A stretch of 42,984 nt of DNA from JASGCL01 sp965262775 (GCA_965262775.1 CBDHFT010000003.1:1-42984), one strand, 5' to 3'. Positions 32,205 through 41,002 are shown, numbered from the stretch's first letter. Notes: a model not told the origin generated them from the sequence alone. Made by a program: numbers and translations.

Positions 32205-33106
32205 ATTTGCTTGTAGCTTTTTTTGTCGACTATTTTTCTCTTGGTCGAAAAATCTATCTTACGCACATTCTTGCCAATGATGTTTTCTATCAACCAAGCC
32301 GAAGGGTCAAGTTCCCATGGTTGATGACCTTGGCGATGGTGGGCAGGAAAAACATGGTGGTTGTTATGCCAACCTTCGCCGCCGCTCAACAAACTGGCAA
32401 GCCAACTGTTGCGGGCTTCATCATCGCTTTCGTATGTTTTGTAACCATGGATGTGAGCAATGGTCGTCACCGCCGACAGCCCAACATACACGCCGCAGGC
32501 AGGCACGCTGTAGGCCCAAATAATCAACATGGGGTCTATCGCCGCCAACAAAATAATATAAGCAAATATCACCAAGAAATAATAACGATGTAAGAAAACC
32601 AACAGCGGACTGTTTAATTCGGGGCGCACATATTTTTCAGAAATAACCACGCGTTTATAAATATAAAACCAAGTTTTTAAAATACCGTTGCGGCGTGGGT
32701 CGTGGGCATCTTCGGGCTTGTCAGTATATAAATGATGGTGGCGGTGCAACCCAACCCAGGCTATCACCGTGCCAACCGAGCAAAGCGTTCCCGTGATAGC
32801 AAAAAATCCATGCCAAAATGCCGATGTTTTAAAACTGCGATGGCAGAGGTAACGGTGCAAACCAATCGTCAGCCCAAGTATGCCAAACCAAAAATAGCAA
32901 ACAAAGCCCACCAACAAATACCATTTGCTTATTTGCCCAGCAAATACCAAATAAAAACCAAAAAAGAACAGCACGAAGTTCACAGCACCTAAGGCAGTAT
33001 TTAAAAAATTAAATAAGGCAGGCCACAAATCCTGCGTTTCCTTTTCCGACAAGCGATAACCTTGGGGTTGAGATTTTGACAAGCGAGAACTATTGATAAT
33101 ATTCAT
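32201..33106 (-). CDS. Membrane fatty-acid (acyl-CoA delta-9 type) desaturase
   Basis: Di-iron membrane enzyme inserting a double bond into fatty acyl chains. All three His boxes are present: HRYLCH (84-89), HRHHH (121-125) and HNNHH (247-251), in four predicted helices. Sequence around GLHRYLCHRSFKT and VGLHRHHHLYTDKPEDAHDP is typical of the stearoyl-CoA desaturase-like group, which does not depend on the anaerobic FabA route. The C-terminus is Lys-rich. ATG at 33106; the 3' end overlaps the convergent glycosyltransferase. Confidence 0.93.
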   Translation of the reverse strand: MNIINSSRLSKSQPQGYRLSEKETQDLWPALFNFLNTALGAVNFVLFFFGFYLVFAGQISKWYLLVGFVCYFWFGILGLTIGLHRYLCHRSFKTSAFWHGFFAITGTLCSVGTVIAWVGLHRHHHLYTDKPEDAHDPRRNGILKTWFYIYKRVVISEKYVRPELNSPLLVFLHRYYFLVIFAYIILLAAIDPMLIIWAYSVPACGVYVGLSAVTTIAHIHGYKTYESDDEARNSWLASLLSGGEGWHNNHHVFPAHHRQGHQPWELDPSAWLIENIIGKNVRKIDFSTKRKIVDKKSYKQI

Positions 33107-33126
33107 GACAGCAATAAAAAAAATAA

Positions 33127-33143
33127 ATGGAATTGGTTTCCAT
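33127..33143. promoter_or_regulatory. Inverted repeat upstream of the desaturase gene
   Basis: ATGGAA (33127-33132) and TTCCAT (33138-33143) with a 5-nt spacer lie 21 bp before the desaturase ATG, where an operator would be expected. No regulator can be named. Confidence 0.3.
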
Positions 33144-33215
33144 CTGCTTACTATATATAAAAAATTACGTCAATCAACCAAGCGAGGCATAGCACCGCCG
33201 ATACTAAAAAGAGTC

Positions 33216-33247
33216 TATAAAAGCAAAATTATAAAGCCTATTTTGCT
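33216..33247 (-). terminator. Likely terminator of the tkt-hydratase operon
   Basis: On the minus strand AGCAAAAT (33240-33247) and ATTTTGCT (33222-33229) form an 8-bp stem with a 10-nt loop, followed by TTTATAG. It lies 20 bp after the hydratase stop codon. The U-run is short. Confidence 0.45.
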
Positions 33248-33266
33248 TATGATTTGCGCCAGGCAA

Positions 33267-34106
33267 TTATTTCTGCCACGTAATTTCTAATGTCTTGAAT
33301 CCTGCAAATTCAAACTTAACCTTATCCCCTGGCTTCACCGCGGTTTTTAACAACGGCACCGCGGTGCCAAATAAACAGCCCAAGGTAATAACTTCGCCAC
33401 GATAAAAATGTTCGGTGGCGGTTAAGGGGTTGAAGGGGCGCGTTTGATAAAATTGCCACAACATATTTAATGGGTTGCCGAATGCTAATTTTGAACCCTC
33501 GGCCTTTAGCGTTTTATCGCCATAGGAAAAGCTAAAAGGTTTTTGATGATAAGCATTATCGGGGTCGATGGTTTGCAAATCATCCCCCACCACATAACCC
33601 CATTGATGCAGGTGATCCGCCAAGATAATAGAAAAATCAGGACGGGTTTGTTCGTTCCATGGCATGTTGGGTACGGTAAATCGGTTTGCCAAAATTTCTA
33701 CCCCCAGCACCAATTTGCTACCCGCATCGCGCAGGGCGCAATAAAAATCTTTTTCATTTTTAATACGCTCGGGCAGGTCATCCCCCCAAATGACCGCCAA
33801 TTCGGGTTCCAGCCCTATCAAATTATTGGGCAGGGGGTGTTGCGTAGCATCCCCCTGGCGATAGACGGGGGTGGCGATTAATCCCACCTTATCATTGCGA
33901 CCAATTTTGCGACCGATTATTTTGGCTTGCGATGCCCCCTGCGCCAACTTACCACGCAATGTCCGAAACATGGCGCGTTTGATAGAAAAAGCATCATCCT
34001 CTGAAAACGAATTGACCATGGGGTCAAAGGTTTGCTCGTCAAGGAAGGCCTGCGCCAACTTGTCCGCTATTTTTTGCTGTTCGGCGGTAATATTATGTTT
34101 TGCCAT
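33267..34106 (-). CDS. 2-keto-4-pentenoate hydratase/fumarylacetoacetase-fold protein
   Basis: 279 residues of the hydratase-decarboxylase branch of the FAH fold. GLEPELAVIWGDDL holds the E-x-E metal motif, SKLVLGVEILANRF and KLAFGNPLNMLWQF follow, and RGEVITLGCLFGTAVPLLKTAVKPGD is the usual C-terminal block. The natural substrate is unclear: no other meta-cleavage genes lie nearby except a dioxygenase-fold protein 7 kb away. It begins 8 bp after transketolase, so the two are co-transcribed. Confidence 0.85.
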   Translation of the reverse strand: MAKHNITAEQQKIADKLAQAFLDEQTFDPMVNSFSEDDAFSIKRAMFRTLRGKLAQGASQAKIIGRKIGRNDKVGLIATPVYRQGDATQHPLPNNLIGLEPELAVIWGDDLPERIKNEKDFYCALRDAGSKLVLGVEILANRFTVPNMPWNEQTRPDFSIILADHLHQWGYVVGDDLQTIDPDNAYHQKPFSFSYGDKTLKAEGSKLAFGNPLNMLWQFYQTRPFNPLTATEHFYRGEVITLGCLFGTAVPLLKTAVKPGDKVKFEFAGFKTLEITWQK

Positions 34107-34114
34107 ATTATTTA

Positions 34115-36127
34115 TTATAACAGCTTAAGCGCAACCTTCAAGATATTTTCTTTGCAAATACCTCGCTCGTTATAAATATCTTGGTAAGGGGCCGACGCGC
34201 CAAAATCATCCAAGCCAATAAATTCATCGCCTTTATTGTCCATGGTCGCGGCGCGCAACCATTCATGCCACGGTTGGCGCACCGCGGCTTCTATCCCCAC
34301 ACGCGGCGCGTCGCCCAATATACGTTGCCGCTCCGCCAGCGGTAATTGACGGAACAATTCAAAACATGGCAAAGAAACCACCGCGACCTGCTTGCCCATT
34401 TTTTCTAAATCTTGGGCCGCGGCCACCGCCAAAGAAACTTCGGAACCCGAGGCCAACAGGGTTATATCGCGCCCCGTTTCTTGGCCATAAATAACATAAC
34501 CACCAGCCGCGGTTTTGTTTTGCGCCCCTAGGTTTAGGCCATGGCGTAGCAACGGCAAATTTTGCCGCGACAGGGCCAGCACGGTTGGTTGTTGACGGCT
34601 GAGGGCTATTTGCCAAGCCTCCACCGTTTCAATGGCATCGCATGGGCGCAACACCAACAGGTGCGGCATGGCGCGCAACGCCGCCAAATGTTCAACGGGT
34701 TGGTGGGTGGGTCCATCCTCCCCCACGCCTATCGAATCATGGGTAAAGACATATATTACCTTTTGCTTCATCAAGGCCGACAAGCGCAAGGCCGCGCGGC
34801 AATAATCGCTGAATACCAAAAATGTTCCGCCATAGGGAATGAAACCAACCAACGCCAAACCATTCATCACCGCCGCCATGCCATGTTCGCGCACCCCGTA
34901 ATGAAGGTAACTGCCCGCGGGGTTGTCTTTGTTAATAATTTGCTGGCCCTTTATTTTGGTGCCGTTAGAACCCCCAAGATCGGCCGAACCGCCAACCAAA
35001 CCTGGCACATATTTGGTAAAAATTTCTAAGGACTGTTGGCTGGCGACCCTGGTTGCCAATGGTTTGTTTTCTTTGACAATGTTGGTTTTATAATTTTGAA
35101 TCTCGGTCAATAATTCTTTATTGTTTGGGCTATCCTTCATCACATCAATATCATGTTGCGGCACCACCCCCGCCGCCAAATTCTTTGCCTTATCTTGATA
35201 ATTATTTATCTTCTGCTTGGCGACATCGTTCCACAAATCCAACCACGCGCTGGGCAATATAAAATCCTTAAGGAATTTTTCGGGGTCGGCTATGCCAAGG
35301 TTAGCAAGCAAGCCAACCGCTTCACCCTTTCCCAGGGCCATACCATGGGCGGCGGCCGTGCCCGCGCTGGTGGGCGCGCCCTTCCCAATGATGGTGCGAC
35401 AGGCGATGAAACTTGGTCGGTCGCTGCCGCGGGCTTCGGCTATGGCCTTGTCTATCGCAACAGGGTCATGACCATCAACCGATAAGGTATGAAAACCATG
35501 GGCGCGACAGCGGGCTTCGTGGTCGGTCCTGGTGGTAAGGTTAATATCGCCGTCGATAGAAATATGATTATCGTCAAACAACAATATTAAATTTTCAAGT
35601 TGCAAATGCCCCGCCAAGGAAAGTGCCTCTTCGGAGATTCCTTCCATCAAGCAACCGTCCCCCAACATAACATAAACCCGCGGCGTCGCGGCGGGTGTGG
35701 CGGCGAAGATTTTTTTTAAACCAATCGCCATACCAACCGCGTTGGCCAACCCCTGACCCAGGGGGCCCGTGGTGGTTTCGATGCCCGCCAAGGCCTTGCC
35801 ATCAACCATGTGATATTCGGGGTGCCCCGCCGCCGCCGAATGCAACGAACGAAATTTTTGCAAAACAGGCAAATCAAAAGATTTGTATTGCAACAAATGG
35901 AGCAAACTATAAAGCAAGGCCGAACCATGACCCGCCGAGAGAACAAACCTGTCGCGCGATATATTATCGGCCTGGAGCGGGGAACAATGCAAATGCCGCG
36001 TGAACAAAACGGTCGCCACATCGGCCGCGCCAAGCGGTAGCCCGAGGTGCCCCGATTGCGCCCGTTCCACCATGGCAACGCTTAGGGCGCGCACCGCACC
36101 AGCCAATTGAGGGATTTTTTCTATCAT
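34115..36127 (-). CDS. tkt: Transketolase
   Basis: Thiamine-diphosphate enzyme moving two-carbon units in the pentose phosphate pathway. The 670 residues begin ALSVAMVERAQSGHLGLPLGAAD, then TTGPLGQGLANAVGMAIG, GDGCLMEGISEEALSLAGHL with the TPP/metal motif, and HDSIGVGEDGPTHQPVEHLAALR in the pyrimidine-binding domain. The ATG at 36127 is used; a TTG at 36130 precedes it. Co-transcribed with the hydratase gene. Confidence 0.97.
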   Translation of the reverse strand: MIEKIPQLAGAVRALSVAMVERAQSGHLGLPLGAADVATVLFTRHLHCSPLQADNISRDRFVLSAGHGSALLYSLLHLLQYKSFDLPVLQKFRSLHSAAAGHPEYHMVDGKALAGIETTTGPLGQGLANAVGMAIGLKKIFAATPAATPRVYVMLGDGCLMEGISEEALSLAGHLQLENLILLFDDNHISIDGDINLTTRTDHEARCRAHGFHTLSVDGHDPVAIDKAIAEARGSDRPSFIACRTIIGKGAPTSAGTAAAHGMALGKGEAVGLLANLGIADPEKFLKDFILPSAWLDLWNDVAKQKINNYQDKAKNLAAGVVPQHDIDVMKDSPNNKELLTEIQNYKTNIVKENKPLATRVASQQSLEIFTKYVPGLVGGSADLGGSNGTKIKGQQIINKDNPAGSYLHYGVREHGMAAVMNGLALVGFIPYGGTFLVFSDYCRAALRLSALMKQKVIYVFTHDSIGVGEDGPTHQPVEHLAALRAMPHLLVLRPCDAIETVEAWQIALSRQQPTVLALSRQNLPLLRHGLNLGAQNKTAAGGYVIYGQETGRDITLLASGSEVSLAVAAAQDLEKMGKQVAVVSLPCFELFRQLPLAERQRILGDAPRVGIEAAVRQPWHEWLRAATMDNKGDEFIGLDDFGASAPYQDIYNERGICKENILKVALKLL

Positions 36128-36207
36128 CAATGATTTTTATAAAGGATCTGCCCCAAAGTCTTTAATCTTTTTATGATGGCAAAAGCAAGCGGAAAAAAAG
36201 AAAAATA

Positions 36208-36345
36208 ATGGCAAAAAAATTGCAAGAATTATATAATAATCTTGCACAAGAGAGAAAAAATAATTATGAAATCCAATTACTTTGGGCTATGGATGAAGGC
36301 GAAACCATTAGACATATTCTGTTTGATACGATAGCTAGAGGATAA
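36208..36345 (+). CDS. Small hypothetical protein, 45 residues
   Basis: ATG at 36208 to TAA at 36343-36345. The peptide starts MAKKLQELYNNLAQERK and ends IRHILFDTIARG; it has charged, helix-favouring composition with no rare-residue bias, more like a real protein than random AT-rich DNA. It ends 10 bp before the zinc-ribbon gene and lies on the same strand, so they may be co-transcribed. The ribosome-binding site is weak (GGAAAAAAAG). I recognise no family. Confidence 0.45.
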   Translation: MAKKLQELYNNLAQERKNNYEIQLLWAMDEGETIRHILFDTIARG

Positions 36346-36355
36346 AAACACAATC

Positions 36356-37033
36356 ATGGCGCATAGTTACAAATTACCCTGCCCTGCCTGTAAAAAAAAT
36401 GCGACGGTTGCCCCTGGGCTTTTGACCACCCGTTTCCAACGCGTTCGCTGTCCCTATTGCTTTTATGAATGGCAAGCCAACAAATTTATGCTGATAATTG
36501 GCGATAGTCCTAACAGGAACCCTAGCCAACCTGATGCGCAAGCCACTGGCGAATCGGCTTCGCGTTTTGATAAACCCAACCTTGGCGCGACCTTCAACAA
36601 TAATAATTCAGAGAATTTTCAAGCCGCCAGCCCGACGAACGTAACCCAACCAAAAAACACGGGCGCGGCAAGCCCCGCCCCATCAACCAGCGATGTGGAT
36701 GATAGCGAGCTGTTGGCGATTGATGTATCGCGCATGAACGATGGTGATTATCAGGAATATCAGGCAAACCAAGAACGTTTGAAAAAATTCAAACGCAAAG
36801 TTAAAGGACAGGGTGGATACGCGGTTGATAACAGAAATCGTGGGCAACCACGCTCCATCGACTGGTTTACCATTCTTGGGTTATTGCTTGGTGTGGCGGT
36901 AGCAGTTTTTTTATTGTTGGTGTTGTTGATTATATTCCACCCAACCATTGTGCGCCATGTGCCAGAGGCGGAGGATTTCTATAATTGGCTATCTTATATC
37001 CTTAAGAAAATATTAAAGAAATTTGCTCCTTAA
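36356..37033 (+). CDS. MJ0042-type zinc-ribbon membrane protein
   Basis: 225 residues. The N-terminus has two Cys pairs, CPACKK and CPYCFYEW, about 20 residues apart, the MJ0042 zinc ribbon found at the start of many alphaproteobacterial proteins of unknown role. A polar Asn/Pro/Ser-rich middle follows, then a basic segment and one membrane helix at about 180-203 (ILGLLLGVAVAVFLLLVLLI), and a short amphipathic tail. It is probably inner-membrane, zinc domain in the cytoplasm. Function unknown. Confidence 0.8.
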   Translation: MAHSYKLPCPACKKNATVAPGLLTTRFQRVRCPYCFYEWQANKFMLIIGDSPNRNPSQPDAQATGESASRFDKPNLGATFNNNNSENFQAASPTNVTQPKNTGAASPAPSTSDVDDSELLAIDVSRMNDGDYQEYQANQERLKKFKRKVKGQGGYAVDNRNRGQPRSIDWFTILGLLLGVAVAVFLLLVLLIIFHPTIVRHVPEAEDFYNWLSYILKKILKKFAP

Positions 37034-37065
37034 ACTTGGCATTTTTTGCCGTTTGCAGTGGAGCC

Positions 37066-37129
37066 TAGATTACCCCTAGATTAACCCCAGATTACCCCTA
37101 GATTAACCCCAGATTACCACTAGATTACC
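37066..37129. repeat. Short tandem repeat TAGATTA(A)CCCC overlapping the VIT1 gene end
   Basis: Alternating 10-12-bp units fill 37066-37129: a 22-bp composite (TAGATTAACCCC plus AGATTACCCC) occurs at 37077-37098 and 37099-37120 with partial copies on both sides. The VIT1-type stop codon (37120-37122) lies inside the array, so the last codons of that gene are made of repeat sequence. It lies between convergent genes. Confidence 0.85.
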
Positions 37130-37896
37130 GCGCCAAATAATTTACCCACCAACAGGGTAACCGCCATGGCAATCACCCCCCAAAAAACCACGCGTGCCAC
37201 CGCGCGCCATAATAATATGCCCGTCGCCCCGCCCAACTTTGCCCCTATCAGCCCCAGCCCCACCAAGGCCACCACGGTCGAAATAATAACCGCCTGCACC
37301 GTGTTTTGGGTTGGTATAACCAGCACCATTAACAACGGCATGGCGGCCCCCAGGGCGAAACTAATGGCGGAGGTAATAGCCGCCTGAAGCGGGCGCGCGG
37401 TGTTGAAATCAGAAATGCCTAATTCGTCCCTGGCATGAGCCTCCAGCGCGTTATGTTTGGTCAGGGCAATGGCGACTTCCCTCGCCAATTTTTTTGGCAA
37501 GCCGCGCCATTCATAAATATCCGCCAGTTCTTTTAATTCCAGGTCTGGCACGCGCTGTAATTCTTTTGCTTCTTTTTCTAAGTCTGATTTTTCTACATCG
37601 GCCTGCGAACTGACCGAAACATATTCGCCCGCCGCCATGGATAATGCCCCCGCAAACAAGCCAGCAACCCCCGCCACCAATATGCCCGACCTGTCAATCG
37701 ATGCGGCCGCAACCCCAACAATCAAACTGGCAACCGAAACTATACCGTCATTCGCCCCCAACACCGCCGCCCTAATCCACCCAACCCGATGGCTAAGGTG
37801 TTTTTCAGGGTGCGCCGATGGTTTGTCGTCCACCATGGGGTGAGAATGTTTTGCAGCCGCTGGCTGTGACGATTTTTTTATGGTTTTTACTGTCAT
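37120..37896 (-). CDS. VIT1/CCC1-family iron/manganese transporter
   Basis: Membrane protein of 258 residues that moves Fe2+ or Mn2+ out of the cytoplasm. Residues 1-35 are a His-containing polar tail (HSHPM, HPEKHLSHR). VGWIRAAVLGANDGIVSVASLIVGVAAA is the first-helix signature, AGALSMAAGEYVSVSSQADVEKSDLEKE follows with the metal-relay cytoplasmic helices, then three more helices to the C-terminus. AGGAC precedes the ATG at 37896. With mntH 2 kb away the region holds an exporter and an importer for related metals. Confidence 0.93.
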   Translation of the reverse strand: MTVKTIKKSSQPAAAKHSHPMVDDKPSAHPEKHLSHRVGWIRAAVLGANDGIVSVASLIVGVAAASIDRSGILVAGVAGLFAGALSMAAGEYVSVSSQADVEKSDLEKEAKELQRVPDLELKELADIYEWRGLPKKLAREVAIALTKHNALEAHARDELGISDFNTARPLQAAITSAISFALGAAMPLLMVLVIPTQNTVQAVIISTVVALVGLGLIGAKLGGATGILLWRAVARVVFWGVIAMAVTLLVGKLFGAVI

Positions 37897-38220
37897 GTTT
37901 GTCCTAAGTTTTTTTTAAGGCTTTTTTGATTATAATTCCTATCTTTGCTAGATAAAGTAAATACTATTATCTAATTATTGAAAAAAGAATATAGCAGTTT
38001 AGATAGGACGATGTCTATTTAATTTAATTTATTTTAAATGAAGCTAAAAGGCAATATCCTTCAACTTAACTATTAACCCAAATAACCATCATCCGCATTA
38101 TACGTCATCACCAATTGCAAGTTAGGCTTGAGTGAGATATAACATAAAAATGTTATCGCATTTATTCATTCCATCCCCCTCGGCAATGAACAATTTATAA
38201 TTGCAGGATAGGGGCAAACC
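37897..38220. other. Divergent control region between the VIT1-type gene and the GT1 glycosyltransferase
   Basis: 324 bp, no gene seen. On the VIT1 side an inverted repeat TAGATAA (37949-37955) / TTATCTA (37967-37973) with an 11-nt spacer could be an operator. On the glycosyltransferase side there is a promoter (listed separately) followed by a 7-bp hairpin ATAACAT/ATGTTAT at about 38139-38156 covering the predicted start of transcription. Confidence 0.4.
38115..38143 (+). promoter_or_regulatory. Sigma70-type promoter of the GT1 glycosyltransferase gene
   Basis: TTGCAA (38115-38120), 17-bp spacer, TATAAC (38138-38143): five of six matches at each box with ideal spacing. The start would be near 38150, giving a leader of about 70 nt with AGGGG before the ATG at 38221. 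Confidence 0.5.
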
Positions 38221-39561
38221 ATGCACACACAAAAAATTCTTATCATCACCAACGGCACGCGCGGCGATGTTGAGCCCTTCGTTGGTTTGGCACAAGGGTT
38301 GATACAAAACGGCCACGAAGTTACCATCTGCGCCCCCATTAGTTTTAAAAATTTTATCACTGCTCATGGTATTGCTTATGCTTATATGAACAACGGCTTG
38401 CCCAAAATTGTGCTGTCCGAAATTGGTCGGCACATCATGGAAAGTTCCGCGTCGGTTGAGCGTTATATTCGTTCGGGTTTAAAAAGCAAAGCCGTGCTAC
38501 GCCCCAGTTATCGTCGCCAGCTTGACGAAACTTTTCGCGCCGCGAAGCAGGTGAAGCCCGACCTTATTATTTTTAATCATGTCAGTATTTATGGTCACCA
38601 TATTGCACGCGAATTGCGCGTGCCCGCCATGGTTGCTGTTTCATCGCCGTTGCTTATCCCCACGGGCGATGTGGCGCACCTGCTTTTCCCGCAATGGAAA
38701 TTAGGGCGCGGACGGTTGGGGCGGGCTTACAATCGCCTGACCTATCATATTTTTTTTCGTATCGTTGAGCTGGTGACAAAATATGTGGTGCGCGAATGGC
38801 AAGATGATAATCGCCTGGCGCGTTATTCTAATAAAATAGAATTTTATCGCTCGGCCCCTTGGCAACGGCGTCCCATGCCCATATTGTATCATTATAGTCC
38901 ATCGCTTTCGCCCCACGCCAGCGATTGGGGTAATAATATCCATATCACGGGTTATTGGTTCCGCAAGGAATCACACAAAACATGGACGCCCCCCACGGCA
39001 TTGATAGATTTTATCAACGCTGGCGCGCCACCATTATATATTGGCTTTGGTTCCATGACGGCTAGCCGCCAAACCTTGAAGCGGGTGATAGACGCCATGG
39101 GCAAATTATTAGCCCAAACCCAGCATCGCGCGGTGATAGCCGCAGGGTGGAGCAAGGAAGATTGGCAAAGCATCCTTGCCGATAAAAATATTGCGAAGAA
39201 AATTTATTATCTGGATGAGGCGCCGCATGATTGGCTTTTCCCGCAAATGGCGGGCATCATCCATCATGGCGGCGCGGGCACCACGGCGGCGGCATTTCGT
39301 GCTTTGAAACCCTCTATCATCTGTCCATTTTTTGCCGACCAACATTTTTGGGCAAAACGGATTAAGGCAACCAAAAGTGGCGTTGGCCCCCTACCCTTAA
39401 AAAAAATAAACCATGATAATTTATCAACCGCCGTTACCAAAATTACAACCGACCCCATTATTATTGCCAATGCCAAAAAAATTGGTAAAGCCATTAATAA
39501 GGAAGATGGTATTGCCACCACCATCAAAATTATCAAAAAATTTATGGCGCAAAAATCGTAA
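38221..39561 (+). CDS. GT1 (MGT/sterol glucosyltransferase-like) glycosyltransferase
   Basis: 446-residue GT-B fold enzyme that likely adds a sugar nucleotide-derived sugar to a lipid or other small acceptor. ILIITNGTRGDVEPFVGLAQGLIQNGHEVTICAP begins the acceptor domain, PLYIGFGSMT starts the donor domain, and IIHHGGAGTTAAAFRALKPSIICPFFADQHFWA (about residue 350 on) is the donor-binding signature shared with sterol and rhamnolipid-type transferases. The acceptor is unknown; hopanoids, other lipids or imported compounds are possible. It stands alone with its own promoter. Confidence 0.9.
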   Translation: MHTQKILIITNGTRGDVEPFVGLAQGLIQNGHEVTICAPISFKNFITAHGIAYAYMNNGLPKIVLSEIGRHIMESSASVERYIRSGLKSKAVLRPSYRRQLDETFRAAKQVKPDLIIFNHVSIYGHHIARELRVPAMVAVSSPLLIPTGDVAHLLFPQWKLGRGRLGRAYNRLTYHIFFRIVELVTKYVVREWQDDNRLARYSNKIEFYRSAPWQRRPMPILYHYSPSLSPHASDWGNNIHITGYWFRKESHKTWTPPTALIDFINAGAPPLYIGFGSMTASRQTLKRVIDAMGKLLAQTQHRAVIAAGWSKEDWQSILADKNIAKKIYYLDEAPHDWLFPQMAGIIHHGGAGTTAAAFRALKPSIICPFFADQHFWAKRIKATKSGVGPLPLKKINHDNLSTAVTKITTDPIIIANAKKIGKAINKEDGIATTIKIIKKFMAQKS

Positions 39562-39571
39562 CAAAAAAATA

Positions 39572-40941
39572 TTAACTCGCCAGCAAAAAGTCAAATATCA
39601 CCTTGATATTCAACGCCACCACCAACATGGCGATAAGACTTGCTATCATCACCAACCACCAAGGGGAAGCAAACCGCCCCATTTTTTTTCGATTGCTGGT
39701 AAATAACACCAGGGAATAATGGCAAAAGGCAATTGAATACTTAATATCACCTGACTTAAGATAAGCAATTTACCCGTGCCCGCCGCGCCAAACAAAATGG
39801 TGACAATCGAGGCTGGAATAATCGCAACGCCACGGGTTAGCAACCGCCGCACCCATGGTTTTAAACGCAAGCCGAGGAACCCTTCCATCACCACTTGCCC
39901 CGCCATGGTGGCGGTGATGGTTGATGAAAACCCGCAAGCCAACAAGGCAACACCAAACAACACAGGCGCAAGTTGCGACCCCAGCATGGGTTGCAACAAT
40001 TGATGCGCCTGTTCTATCCCCACCAATTCGGTATGACCACCGCGAAAAAATATTGACGCCGCCAACACAATGATAGAGGCATTGATAAGCAACGCCATGC
40101 TAAGCGCCAAGGTGGAATCTATTGTCGCATATTTTATGGCCTGTCTTTTGCCTTTGTCGGTCAAAGAAAAAGCACGGGTTTGCACAATCGATGAATGAAG
40201 ATACAAATTATGCGGCATCACCGTCGCCCCCATAATACCCATTGCCAAATACAACATATCGGGGTTGGTGATAATATCAATATCGGGGGTAAAACCCCTT
40301 ATCACCCCGCCCCATTCGGGTTGTGCCAAAATTAATTGCAAGCCAAAACACACGGCAATAACTATCAAAAAACCAACAATAATGGATTCAACCCGCCTGA
40401 ATCCTTTGTTCTGCAACCACAGGATTAAGAAAACATCAAGCGCGGTTATCACCACCCCCAATGATAAGGGAATATGAAACAGCAGGTTAAGGGCGATGGC
40501 GGTGCCAATAACCTCCGCCAAGTCGGTGGAGATAATCGCAATTTCCGCCATTATCCAAAGGGGGAAACTAAGAATTTTTGGAAACCCATCACGGCAAGCA
40601 CGGGCGAGGTCACGCCCCGAAGCCACCCCCAAACGAATCGTCAATGCCTGCAAAATAATCGCCATGATATTTGACAACAACGCCACCACCAAAAGCGCGT
40701 AGCCAAATTTTGCGCCACCGCTTAGGGCGGTTGCCCAATTGCCAGGGTCCATATAACCCACCGCCACCAAATAACCGGGCCCCATGAATGCCATGAGTTT
40801 TTTTAAAAAATGTGCCTTTTGTGGCGGACGCCCCCGACGCTGCCACGATAGGGGAATGGTGCGAAAAACCTCCACCATTGATGGATCGTCCGAACGCAAT
40901 CGCCAACCCTGATTATTTATATTTTTGATGTAATCCATCAT
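39572..40941 (-). CDS. mntH: NRAMP-family Mn2+/H+ symporter MntH, C-terminal frameshift
   Basis: Proton-coupled manganese importer. The protein shows AVGYMDPGNWATAL (DPGN metal site in helix 1) and GATVMPHNLYLHSS (MPH metal site in helix 6), with about eleven helices. The open frame as written stops at 39649 after 430 residues and ends in the unlike-family sequence WCYLPAIEKKWGG. The neighbouring frame continues with the proper family C-terminus (LVLFTSNRKKMGRFASP, then a last hydrophobic helix) to a TAA at 39572-39574. Adding one C to the CCC run at 39712-39714 (GGG on the plus strand) restores a 456-residue protein. A truncated product would lack the last helix. A Fur-like operator lies 6 bp before the start. 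Confidence 0.88.
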
Positions 40942-40946
40942 GATAA

Positions 40947-40975
40947 TTCTAAGTGAGAAAAATTCTCATTTAGAA
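40947..40975. promoter_or_regulatory. Fur/Mur-like operator at the mntH start
   Basis: TTCTAAGTGAGAA (40947-40959) and TTCTCATTTAGAA (40963-40975) form a 13-bp inverted repeat with one mismatch and a 3-nt spacer. The inner TGAGAA-N3-TTCTCA core closely resembles the 7-1-7 Fur box (TGAtAAT-n-ATTaTCA). It covers the predicted transcription start, so binding would block initiation. Assignment to Fur, Mur or an Irr-like regulator is inferred. Confidence 0.6.
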
Positions 40976-41002
40976 CTATAACATAATTTATATAAAAGGC
41001 AA
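40975..41002 (-). promoter_or_regulatory. Promoter of mntH
   Basis: On the minus strand TTGCCT (40997-41002), 16-bp spacer, TATAGT (40975-40980). Transcription would begin near 40968, inside the Fur-like repeat, leaving about 27 nt of leader. Confidence 0.45.

Noticed and set aside
36356..36480. DNA-binding regulator call for the CxxC protein
   Set aside because: The two Cys pairs fit the MJ0042 ribbon with a C-terminal membrane helix; nothing shows DNA binding.
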